IMG/VR virus record: IMGVR_UViG_3300046328_000571
Span: 1 to 20,610 of that record
Length of the DNA stretch: 20,610 nt
From: a virus
Strand: one strand, 5' to 3'
Shown: positions 13,523-19,800 of the stretch, one piece after another
Layout of the letters: each line of letters opens with the position of its first letter
How positions within the stretch are numbered: position 1 is the first letter of the stretch
The notes under the pieces: model-generated
Told to the model about the DNA's origin: nothing
The model's database searches: none
The model's input: only the letters and a program-made list of their open reading frames with translations
Made by a program: the position numbers and the translations under genes

Positions 13523-14885
13523 ACCTGCTGGTGCGGTTGGTTTACGAGTACTTTCCTTATTCGATGGAATGAGCTGTGGGCAACAAGCACTTGAAAGAAT
13601 TGGTGTAAATGTTTTGGAATATTACGCAAGTGAAATTGATAAACACGCTATTGCAGTAACGATGCACAATTACCCAAATACAAAGCAATTAGGAAGCGTT
13701 ATTGATGTGGATGGATATACACTACCAAAGATTGATTTATTGATTGGTGGAAGCCCTTGCCAAAGTTTTTCATTTGCTGGCAAACGAAAAGGAATGAGTA
13801 CAAAATGCGAAACAGAAATATTGACTTTAGAACACTATTTGGAATTGAAAAATGAAGGTTACGAATTTGAAGGGCAAAGCTATTTATTTTGGGAGTATAT
13901 GAGATTGCTTAACGAAGTCAAACCAAAATACTTTTTACTTGAAAATGTACTGATGGGCGAAAAATGGGAAAAGATATTGAGTAAAGCAATTGGAGTAAAA
14001 CCAATTGAAATAAACTCTGCTTTAGTATCTGCTCAAAATCGAAGAAGATTATACTGGACAAATATTGGAATGCAACCAATGGGATTATTTGGAGATTTAG
14101 AAAACATAATACCGCAACCAAAAGACAAAGGTATTTTGTTAAAAGATATACTTGAAAGTGAAGTTGATGACAAATATTATTTGAGCCAACAACGAATTGA
14201 AACAATGCTGAAAAGTGAAAGAAGTGTGCCTTATGTTGATGAAGAAACAAAGAAATTCAATTGCTTATTGGCTGTATATAATAAAATACCTACTGATGGG
14301 CAATATGTGGTACACAACACAATGCCACGAAGTAGCACAACTGGCAAAGGCGGTAGCGGACCACTAAGCCGAAATGATGGTAAAACCTATTGCTTAGATA
14401 CTGGAAGCACAAATGCAATTGAATTAGTTGGATGTATAAAGTTTGGCAGAACAGATGAGGCAAAGGAAATGAGAAAAGAAAGTATGAAAAATGGCAAAGA
14501 TTATACACCATTTCAAGCCAAAGAAATAACTGGTATTGATTACGATAAAATGAATACGCTTACTACTGCAATAAATAAAGATAACCTGGTAATGCAATTA
14601 AATCCATCAACTGAAAGTAATGGATGCCAACCTTACCAACAAAATAGAATTTATGATACAGATGGAATTAGCCCCGCCTTAATGGCTCAAATGAGTTGTG
14701 GCACTCACGCCATAAAACACGAAAGAAAAATAAGAAGATTAACACCTTTAGAGTGTGAAAGACTGCAAACCGTTAAATATGGATATACAAGTGTAGCTTC
14801 TGATAGTCAGCGATACAGAATGTTAGGTAATGGATGGACTGTTGATGTTATTGCTCACATATTATCTTACGGAGAATGGTCGTAG
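13518..14885 (+). CDS. Cassette 3: DNA (cytosine-5) methyltransferase
   Basis: This protein transfers a methyl group from S-adenosylmethionine to C5 of cytosine in DNA. All landmarks are present: motif I LSLFDGMSCG, motif IV GGSPCQSFSFAG with the catalytic Cys, motif VI YFLLENV, motif VIII SAQNRRRLYWTN, and the C-terminal RRLTPLECERLQ and MLGNGWTVDV. Start 13518 gives 455 residues (MLPAGAVGLRVLSLFDG). An upstream in-frame ATG at 13482 adds 12 residues encoded wholly by the attC-like right arm. Either way the start codon lies in the upstream site, and ATG 13518 ends with the G where integron recombination would occur. No restriction enzyme is nearby, so protection of phage DNA is the likely role. 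Confidence 0.9.
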   Translation: MLPAGAVGLRVLSLFDGMSCGQQALERIGVNVLEYYASEIDKHAIAVTMHNYPNTKQLGSVIDVDGYTLPKIDLLIGGSPCQSFSFAGKRKGMSTKCETEILTLEHYLELKNEGYEFEGQSYLFWEYMRLLNEVKPKYFLLENVLMGEKWEKILSKAIGVKPIEINSALVSAQNRRRLYWTNIGMQPMGLFGDLENIIPQPKDKGILLKDILESEVDDKYYLSQQRIETMLKSERSVPYVDEETKKFNCLLAVYNKIPTDGQYVVHNTMPRSSTTGKGGSGPLSRNDGKTYCLDTGSTNAIELVGCIKFGRTDEAKEMRKESMKNGKDYTPFQAKEITGIDYDKMNTLTTAINKDNLVMQLNPSTESNGCQPYQQNRIYDTDGISPALMAQMSCGTHAIKHERKIRRLTPLECERLQTVKYGYTSVASDSQRYRMLGNGWTVDVIAHILSYGEWS

Positions 14886-14896
14886 CACTTGCAGGT

Positions 14897-15018
14897 AACG
14901 GTGGGCATATTACGCAGGTTTGGAGGCTTTGCAATCAGATCCAAACCAGCACTAAAGCCCGGCTCTGCAAGCTGACCAGGATATGACTTCCAGCCAAACT
15001 TGCGTAAATGCCGTTGTT
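14897..15018 (+). repeat. attC-like site 3
   Basis: The left arm is AAC-ggtg-GGCATATTACGCAGGTTTGG from 14897. The right arm from 15018, reverse complemented, is AAC-aac-GGCATTTACGCAAGTTTGG. The left arm has one extra base (A after GGCAT). Upstream, GCACTTGCAGGTAAC (14885-14899) matches 13 of 15 positions of the reverse complement of this cassette's own start (13520-13534). Confidence 0.85.
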
Positions 15019-15123
15019 GTGTGCTGTTTTTCTTAGGGTTTTACAACTATCTTTAAAATAATTGTAAATAAATTAGGAAAATACAATTTGACGGCATATA
15101 TTTGTATTACAAAAGCAAAAAAC

Positions 15124-15378
15124 ATGACAAAGACAATTTCACAATTACGCAAAGAAGCAAACAAAGCACCTAAGTACGTTTTAAAAATGGACGGACTTGA
15201 TTTATTTGTTGCCGACAAACAGGCTTTAACTGGCTGCAATATCACTGAAGATGTAAAGAAGGCTAAAATGTTTTCAGTTGGTTTTGATAATGAAGAAATG
15301 AAAGCTGGAGTATGGACGGCAGTTGCACAGTTAATGACTAATAACAAAGATGTAAAGTTTGAAGTAATGTATTTATGA
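15124..15378 (+). CDS. Cassette 4: small hypothetical protein
   Basis: I chose ATG 15124 (product MTKTISQLRKEANKAPKYVL, 84 residues in all), preceded by an A-rich leader and 20 bases after a TATATTTG box (15097-15104) that could be a -7 element, although no -33 TTTG is well placed. An earlier ATG at 15088 would include the promoter-like sequence. The body has alternating strands (FVADKQALTGCNITEDVKKA, then KMFSVGF) and ends DVKFEVMYL. It overlaps the methylase-like gene by four bases. No family is recognised. Confidence 0.6.
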   Translation: MTKTISQLRKEANKAPKYVLKMDGLDLFVADKQALTGCNITEDVKKAKMFSVGFDNEEMKAGVWTAVAQLMTNNKDVKFEVMYL

Positions 15379-16046
15379 GAATAATAGTAGGATGCGAAGA
15401 AAGCGGCGAAGTACGTGATGCCTTTATAAAATTAGGGCATGATGCAATTAGCTGCGATTTAAAGCCATCAAGGAACGGCGGGCCACATTATCAGGGCAGC
15501 ATCTTTGATATAGACTACTCTGATTTTGATTTGGCTATAATTCATCCACCATGCACTTACTTATGCGTTACTGCAAATAAATGGCTTAAAGACCAACCTG
15601 CCAGAAAAAGCGGGGCATTAGTTGGAGCAGAAAGGCGGCAAGCCGTAAAAGAGGCACATGATTTTTTTATAGCCTGCTGGAAATTACCAGTTAAAAGAAT
15701 GTGTATTGAAAACCCTGTAGGCGTAATGAGTTCATTATGGCGAAAGCCGGATCAAATCATACAACCGTGGCAATTTGGGCATAATGAACCAAAAAAAACC
15801 TGCCTTTGGCTGCGTGGCTTGCCACTATTAAAACACACTAAAATAATGGAACCGGAATATCATATAACAAAATCCGGGAAACGATTGCCTAAGTGGTATG
15901 CTTATGCTGATAAAAGCAAAGGGCAGGCACACAGGGCAGAAATTAGAAGCAAAACATTCACAGGCATTGCGGAAGCAATGGCAAACCAATGGACAAATGA
16001 AAAGAAGATTATTTCACCTGTACTTGAAATCAACTTTGGAGCATAA
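15375..16046 (+). CDS. Cassette 4: phage DNA methylase-like protein (C5-MTase superfamily)
   Basis: This 223-residue protein has a Rossmann-type opening (MRIIVGCEESGEVRDAFIKL, the place of motif I), an acidic loop (HDAISCDLKP) and a motif IV-like IIHPPCTYLCVTANKW (~55-70) where the P-P-C resembles the catalytic Pro-Cys. MCIENPVGVMSS (~113-124) resembles motif VI E-N. It lacks the QxRxR and C-terminal motifs of complete C5 methyltransferases and is half their length. Short proteins of this type occur in many phages as putative cytosine methylases or related base-modifying enzymes. Methyl transfer is inferred, not certain. It is translationally coupled to the preceding 84-residue protein. Confidence 0.7.
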   Translation: MRIIVGCEESGEVRDAFIKLGHDAISCDLKPSRNGGPHYQGSIFDIDYSDFDLAIIHPPCTYLCVTANKWLKDQPARKSGALVGAERRQAVKEAHDFFIACWKLPVKRMCIENPVGVMSSLWRKPDQIIQPWQFGHNEPKKTCLWLRGLPLLKHTKIMEPEYHITKSGKRLPKWYAYADKSKGQAHRAEIRSKTFTGIAEAMANQWTNEKKIISPVLEINFGA

Positions 16047-16218
16047 ATATTATGGCTCTTTAAAAGCGATTTTTATTGACACTACAAACCCGGATTTAGG
16101 AGTAAGCAAATTTACCCTGGACAGGTTTGATTTTGTCCAGCCCTACGAAAATGAAGTTTGTGTAATTCGTAAAGGCTTTATGCAGTCCACCGGCGATATT
16201 AGGACTGCTACCAAATAG
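15997..16218 (+). CDS. Cassette 4: small hypothetical overlapping the methylase-like gene
   Basis: From ATG 15997 the frame gives 73 residues (MKRRLFHLYLKSTLEHKYYG onward), with a plausible folded part SLKAIFIDTTNPDLGVSKFT, then LDRFDFVQPYENEVCVIRKG. The first 50 bases overlap the methylase-like gene. A TTG at 16036 is an alternative start. The stop at 16216-16218 lies five bases before the AAC of site 4, the same distance pattern as the other cassette genes, which supports it being real. Confidence 0.5.
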   Translation: MKRRLFHLYLKSTLEHKYYGSLKAIFIDTTNPDLGVSKFTLDRFDFVQPYENEVCVIRKGFMQSTGDIRTATK

Positions 16219-16223
16219 CACAC

Positions 16224-16346
16224 AACGGATTGGGGCTTGTAGCAGTAGTGGATCTATAGCACTACTGTTCAATACACCACTAAAGCTGATTAGAAGTACA
16301 CAGCTCAAAACTTGCACTTCTGCCCCTATTGCTACAAACCCTTGTT
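16224..16346 (+). repeat. attC-like site 4
   Basis: The left arm is AAC-ggattg-GGGCTTGTAGCAGTAGTGG from 16224. The right arm from 16346, reverse complemented, is AAC-aa-GGGTTTGTAGCAATAGGGG. Upstream, AGCACACAAC matches the reverse complement of this cassette's start, GTTGTGTGCT (15016-15025). GCACTACTGTT (16259-16269) and GATTAGAAGTAC (16288-16299) recur in site 6. Confidence 0.85.
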
Positions 16347-16397
16347 AGCGGTAGTACGGTAAAATAAATAAGGGTGTAAAAATTAAAAACAGAAAAA

Positions 16398-16730
16398 ATG
16401 AAAAAAGCATTTATCAAATGGATGTCCAACCAAAACTGGATTTACAACTTAGCAGTAAAATTAATTGCTAACAGAATTGTACACGGTCAAAATCAACTTA
16501 CGCCTAAATATCTAATGGATAGAGGATGGGTTGAAGAAGAAGGATTTTTTGTTGAGTCAAACATTAAAGACCGTGATAAGATTTGGATAAAGTTTGAAAA
16601 CCACTATTTCAGAATTTGGCACGGCAAAGAAAGAACCTTTATCGGTTTAGAAAGCAAAGTTGAATGGTTTGAAAACTACTATCTACTTGCTCACGGTGAT
16701 AATGGTCGCTACCAACTTGCAGGTGTGTAG
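16398..16730 (+). CDS. Cassette 5: hypothetical protein
   Basis: This 110-residue protein is the only gene of the cassette at 16345-16866. It begins MKKAFIKWMSNQNWIYNLAV, continues LTPKYLMDRGWVEEEGFFVE and carries many aromatic residues (FENHYFRIWHG, KVEWFENYYLLAHGD). The middle reads as a beta-rich domain of the kind seen in small Bacteroidota phage proteins. The leader is A-rich without Shine-Dalgarno. The stop is ten bases before the AAC of site 5. No function can be assigned. Confidence 0.65.
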   Translation: MKKAFIKWMSNQNWIYNLAVKLIANRIVHGQNQLTPKYLMDRGWVEEEGFFVESNIKDRDKIWIKFENHYFRIWHGKERTFIGLESKVEWFENYYLLAHGDNGRYQLAGV

Positions 16731-16740
16731 TATTACCGCT

Positions 16741-16868
16741 AACGAACAGGGCTTGGCTGCACGTACCGGAATTTGAAATACTGAATTTCAGCCCTTGTAC
16801 AAAAGCCCGGTTATGTACCGAAGTTGATAGTCAAATTGTCAAGCCGGTATTGCGCCAAACCCCATGTA
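16741..16868 (+). repeat. attC-like site 5
   Basis: The left arm is AAC-gaaca-GGGCTTGGCTGCACGTACCGG from 16741. The right arm from 16868, reverse complemented, is TAC-atg-GGGTTTGGCGCAATACCGG. The left arm has two extra bases. TACCGCTAAC directly upstream is complementary to the start of its own cassette, GTTAGCGGTA (16344-16353). The right core is GTA, not GTT, matching the next cassette. Confidence 0.8.
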
Positions 16869-16928
16869 CTACGTAGTATTTTCTTGTGCTGCGGAGCATT
16901 TTTAAGTAACAATTTAAAAACTATAACA

Positions 16929-17324
16929 ATGATAACAAGAGATTTATTCAGACTTCCTTTCGGAAACCACAAGTTAACAGATGGGATTTATACTTTCTTG
17001 CTTCAAAAAGAAAATTCCGATTATCTCCGAAAGACTACTTACAGCATAAGGCAATACGACTCTTTATCGGGAGGTTCGGTTACATTTTATGAAGATATTG
17101 ACGATGTTTTTGATAACACAAGCCGATATAAGCAAAAGGTTTTAAAATATAGAGTATTCATTACGGGAATGTCTTTTGGTGGTAGGGATGATTTATGGAA
17201 TGTACTTTACAACTTAAAATACGTTCCTAAGTCCTCTTATAAAGAGTGGTTAAAAAAAGTTGAAGGAATAATGTCCATCCAAATTGAAAAACAAATGTGT
17301 GGCGTTGGCGAAAATATTACGTAG
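16929..17324 (+). CDS. Cassette 6: hypothetical protein
   Basis: I chose ATG 16929 (MITRDLFRLPFGNHKLTDGI, 131 residues), which follows an A-rich leader (CAATTTAAAAACTATAACA). An in-frame ATG at 16824 would translate through the right arm of site 5. The protein is aromatic and mixed alpha/beta, with SLSGGSVTFYEDIDDVFDNT and VFITGMSFGGRDDLWNVLYN. No family is recognised. Its stop (17322-17324) directly touches the TAC core of site 6. Confidence 0.6.
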   Translation: MITRDLFRLPFGNHKLTDGIYTFLLQKENSDYLRKTTYSIRQYDSLSGGSVTFYEDIDDVFDNTSRYKQKVLKYRVFITGMSFGGRDDLWNVLYNLKYVPKSSYKEWLKKVEGIMSIQIEKQMCGVGENIT

Positions 17325-17448
17325 TACGGTTCGGGGCTTTAAGAAGTTGGGGTTTCAAAGCTCAAATGTTCGTTTAAGCACTACTGTTGATTAGAATTAC
17401 AAAAGTTGGGGTTTATCACTTCTGCCCCAATTTCTTAAACCCCTTGTT
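17325..17448 (+). repeat. attC-like site 6
   Basis: The left arm is TAC-ggttc-GGGGCTTTAAGAAGTTGGGG from 17325. The right arm from 17448, reverse complemented, is AAC-aa-GGGGTTTAAGAAATTGGGG. AAAATATTACGTAGTAC (17311-17327) matches 16 of 17 positions of the reverse complement of this cassette's start (16866-16882), including the unusual TAC/GTA core. Confidence 0.9.
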
Positions 17449-17503
17449 ATGCCATCGTTGCGGTTTTCAAGGCAGGAAGTTTAACTTAAAAACAATTTAA
17501 AAA

Positions 17504-18220
17504 ATGAAATTAATAGCACTTGGCGACACTCACGGCAGAACAGATTGGAAGCAAATAGTTTCTAATACTGAATTTGATAAAGTAATATTTATTGGCGACT
17601 ACTTTGATACTCACGAAGATATTACACCTGAACAGCAGAAGTCAAATTTTGAAGATCTGATTAAATACAAAATAGCCAATATGGATAAAGTTGTTTTACT
17701 TTTTGGCAACCACGACTATCATTATTTAAAAACTGTAAATGAAACTTATAGTGGTTTTCAAGAATGGCACAGGACAGATATAGCAGAGATGTTACACAAA
17801 GCATTAGGTGCTGATTTAATGCAAATGTGCCTAATTGATGGTAATTACATTTTTAGCCACGCAGGTGTAACAAAAACTTGGTTGAAAAATACTGGTTATA
17901 CAGGCGAAGACCCATTAGAATTATTTATAAATGATTTGTTTAAATATCAGCCATTGGCTTTTAGGTTTACAAGTGGTGTTAATCATTCTCCTTATGGTGA
18001 TGATATTTGCCAAACGCCAATATGGGTTCGCCCACAAAGTTTGTATGCAGATTGTTTGGATAATTTTATTCAAGTTGTTGGGCATACTACACAAAAGCAA
18101 TTAAAGATTATAGACGACAAGATAGTATTGATTGATACAATCGGAATGTCTGGTCAATTTCTTTGTATCACTGATGGTGAAATGTCCGTTTTGGAACTAT
18201 CACGTAGCAATGGGGCATAA
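17504..18220 (+). CDS. Cassette 7: calcineurin-like metallophosphoesterase
   Basis: This 238-residue protein has the full metallophosphoesterase signature: GDTHG (Asp8, His10), FIGDYFD (Asp32), LLFGNHDYH (Asn69, His70), FSHAG (~124-128) and VVGHTT (~195-200), which bind two metal ions and the phosphate. The family hydrolyses phosphomonoesters or diesters; Ser/Thr protein phosphatases, nucleotide hydrolases and nucleases all use this fold, and the substrate cannot be read here. It is the only gene in the cassette, follows an A-rich leader, and its stop overlaps the AAC of site 7. Confidence 0.85.
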   Translation: MKLIALGDTHGRTDWKQIVSNTEFDKVIFIGDYFDTHEDITPEQQKSNFEDLIKYKIANMDKVVLLFGNHDYHYLKTVNETYSGFQEWHRTDIAEMLHKALGADLMQMCLIDGNYIFSHAGVTKTWLKNTGYTGEDPLELFINDLFKYQPLAFRFTSGVNHSPYGDDICQTPIWVRPQSLYADCLDNFIQVVGHTTQKQLKIIDDKIVLIDTIGMSGQFLCITDGEMSVLELSRSNGA

Positions 18221-18349
18221 CGCTGGGCATATTGCGAAGTTGGGGTAATAGAATTACTGTCGCTTGGTAGCTTATTGCACAACTGCTCAACAAAGATTTA
18301 AACTCCGATTGCGGTTCCGTCAAGCCCCAATTTAGCAAATGCCTATGTT
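18219..18349 (+). repeat. attC-like site 7
   Basis: The left arm is AAC-gct-GGGCATATTGCGAAGTTGGGG from 18219. The right arm from 18349, reverse complemented, is AAC-ata-GGCATTTGCTAAATTGGGG. GGCATAAC upstream is complementary to this cassette's start, GTTATGCC (17446-17453). The site is the longest of the set. Confidence 0.8.
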
Positions 18350-18389
18350 GGCTGCTGCTATTAGGGTTCTCAAAATAATGTCCTAAATA

Positions 18390-18421
18390 TTTGGTGTAAC
18401 CAATAAGTTACACTACATTTG
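18390..18421 (+). promoter_or_regulatory. Bacteroidota-type promoter in cassette 8
   Basis: TTTG at 18390-18393 and TACATTTG at 18414-18421 are separated by 20 bases, matching the Bacteroidota consensus TTTG-N19-21-TAnnTTTG exactly. Predicted transcription starts around 18428, giving an 8-base leader before ATG 18436. It is the best promoter match in the window and lies inside a cassette. Confidence 0.7.
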
Positions 18422-18435
18422 ATAAAACATTTATT

Positions 18436-18684
18436 ATGGCAACAGTAACAAAAAACGCAAAAGAACTGAGTTTTAAACAAATAACTATTGGTGAATTGCA
18501 ACACGCTGATTTTTTTTCTCTTAATGGTAAATCATTTTTCATCTTTTCAAGAGTGGAAGAAATCGGATTAGGATTAGTTTCTATTCATTACCTATCAACG
18601 GTGAAATGGCAATCGTATGACAGGGTAATCAGGAATGATAAAAAGGTGTTTGTTGCACCATTAGGGAGGCATTATGAAGGATAA
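18436..18684 (+). CDS. Cassette 8: small hypothetical protein
   Basis: This 82-residue protein follows the promoter at 18390-18421. It contains KQITIGELQHADFFSLNGKS and VSIHYLSTVKWQSYDRVIRN, and appears to be a small beta-rich domain. The last 11 bases overlap the start of the following gene, so the two are coupled and may form a pair. No toxin-antitoxin family is recognised, although the size and coupling would fit one. Confidence 0.6.
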   Translation: MATVTKNAKELSFKQITIGELQHADFFSLNGKSFFIFSRVEEIGLGLVSIHYLSTVKWQSYDRVIRNDKKVFVAPLGRHYEG

Positions 18685-18871
18685 AATATTTAACTACATA
18701 AATGCTGCTGCTTTCTTTTCTGAATACTTGCCACACATTAAAAGCTATAAACACAAATTACGTGGCAAAAATGGTAGAGGAAACATTGTTGACTTTACAG
18801 ATAAAGAAAAAAAGGAAATAAACGCTGCCTTGAAAAAACTCTTTAAAGAATTAGGGGGTGTCGCAAAGTAG
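18674..18871 (+). CDS. Cassette 8: second small hypothetical protein
   Basis: This 65-residue basic helical protein starts inside the preceding gene. It contains YINAAAFFSEYLPHIKSYKH and TDKEKKEINAALKKLFKELG. The stop (18869-18871) is followed at once by GCAGCCAAC, which is complementary to the start of this cassette, but no attC stem follows. The function is unknown. Confidence 0.55.
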   Translation: MKDKIFNYINAAAFFSEYLPHIKSYKHKLRGKNGRGNIVDFTDKEKKEINAALKKLFKELGGVAK

Positions 18872-18879
18872 CAGCCAAC
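18867..18879 (+). repeat. Orphan attC left core at the array end
   Basis: AGTAGCAGCCAAC matches 12 of 13 positions of the reverse complement of the cassette 8 start (18347-18359). This is the expected 3' core of cassette 8. After it the sequence runs ATCTTTTTTAATGCAC, with no L arm and no matching GTT, so the last site is truncated. Confidence 0.65.
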
Positions 18880-18917
18880 ATCTTTTTTAATGCACTCTCT
18901 TTAAAAATCAACATTTT

Positions 18918-19799
18918 ATGAATAGGAAAAATGAATTATTACAGCAATTTAAAAATGAATTGAGTTTGAGAAATTATGCTATGAATAGTATAGATACTTA
19001 CAGTGGGTATCTATCACAGTTTTTTGAAGCAATGAAAGGCAAACCAAAGCCATTGCAAATTGAGGAGATTAAACAATTTTTGTTATCCATCACCAACATG
19101 AATACCAGGGCAATGTTTGTAAATAGCATCCGTAATTTTTATAGCTACATTTTAAAAACGCCTTTGAGTTTAGATGATATTCCTTATCCACGTAAGACAA
19201 GTTATTTGCCACAAATACTAAGCATACAAGAGGTAGATCGAATGATGAAATGTGTTGTAAATATTAAGCATAAAGCCATTTTGCAAACCATGTATAGTTG
19301 CGCTTTGCGTATAAGTGAAGTGCCAGAAATTGAATGCAATACTAATATATGTCACTTGGATAGCAGCAGAAAAACATTGCTGGTGAAAGGTGCCAAGGGT
19401 TTTAAAGATCGGTATGTACCAATACCTATTCCTACCATTATATTGCTTCGCAATTACAGAATAGCAGATAATAAAGGAAAGTGGTTATTTATGGGGCAAA
19501 ATCAACAAAAATATTCTGTGAGAAGTATTCAGCAGATTTTTCACCGTGCAAAAGAAGCTGCACATATTGCCAAAAAAGTAACGCCACATTCATTAAGGCA
19601 TAGCCGCCTTACTCACCTATGCGAAGCTGGGATGGATATATACAAGCTAAAGGAATTTGCCGGGCACAACAATATTAAAACAACTGAAATTTATTTGCAC
19701 CTCAGTAAATCATCACTGGTAAATAATACCGAGCTGGCAGACCTGATCATTGCACAGTCATTGCATAACAGTGAATTATTAATAGAATTAGGAAATTAA
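18918..19799 (+). CDS. XerC/D-like tyrosine recombinase
   Basis: This 293-residue enzyme has a SAM-like N-terminal DNA-binding domain (~1-85) and a catalytic domain with the full tyrosine-recombinase set: Arg131 in CALRISE, a beta-hairpin Lys near KGAKGFKDR (~157-163), H-x-x-R as His224/Arg227 in PHSLRHS, His250 in FAGH and nucleophile Tyr259 in TEIYLHLS. It cuts and rejoins DNA through a 3'-phosphotyrosine. Length and motifs fit Xer/phage-type integrases. The ~20-35-residue insertion that marks integron integrases before the H-x-x-R motif is absent. It sits 39 bases after the end of the cassette array, same strand. It may be the phage integrase, the array recombinase, or both. Confidence 0.88.
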   Translation: MNRKNELLQQFKNELSLRNYAMNSIDTYSGYLSQFFEAMKGKPKPLQIEEIKQFLLSITNMNTRAMFVNSIRNFYSYILKTPLSLDDIPYPRKTSYLPQILSIQEVDRMMKCVVNIKHKAILQTMYSCALRISEVPEIECNTNICHLDSSRKTLLVKGAKGFKDRYVPIPIPTIILLRNYRIADNKGKWLFMGQNQQKYSVRSIQQIFHRAKEAAHIAKKVTPHSLRHSRLTHLCEAGMDIYKLKEFAGHNNIKTTEIYLHLSKSSLVNNTELADLIIAQSLHNSELLIELGN

Positions 19800-19800
19800 A

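Larger units (their letters stand above)
12993..18879 (+). mobile_element. Integron-like gene-cassette array with seven attC-like sites
   Basis: Seven imperfect palindromes of 122-131 bp separate short gene blocks, all in one orientation. Each opens with AAC (once TAC) within about 12 bases of a stop codon and closes with GTT (once GTA). Taking the cut after the G of GTT, the cassettes are 13114-13520, 13521-15016, 15017-16344, 16345-16866, 16867-17446, 17447-18347 and 18348 to ~18879. Six of the seven cassettes begin with 8-17 bases that closely match the reverse complement of their own 3' end; the first (13114-13520) does so weakly. This is the property of integron cassettes whose attC re-forms on circularisation. 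Cargo: zinc-ribbon-like protein, C5 methyltransferase, small protein plus methylase-like protein, unknowns, metallophosphoesterase. No canonical intI is in the window. Confidence 0.8.

Noticed and set aside
15088-15123. Upstream start for the first gene of cassette 4
   Set aside because: The extra residues would be encoded by the TATATTTG promoter-like sequence; ATG 15124 has the normal A-rich leader.
12993-18879. CRISPR array or tandem REP elements as explanation for the repeated spacers
   Set aside because: Repeats are long, imperfect palindromes with differing sequences, flanking genes at hundreds of bases apart, unlike CRISPR repeats or REP units.
18918-19799. Canonical integron integrase IntI
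   Set aside because: The sequence between the beta-hairpin Lys and H-x-x-R is too short to hold the IntI-specific insertion.
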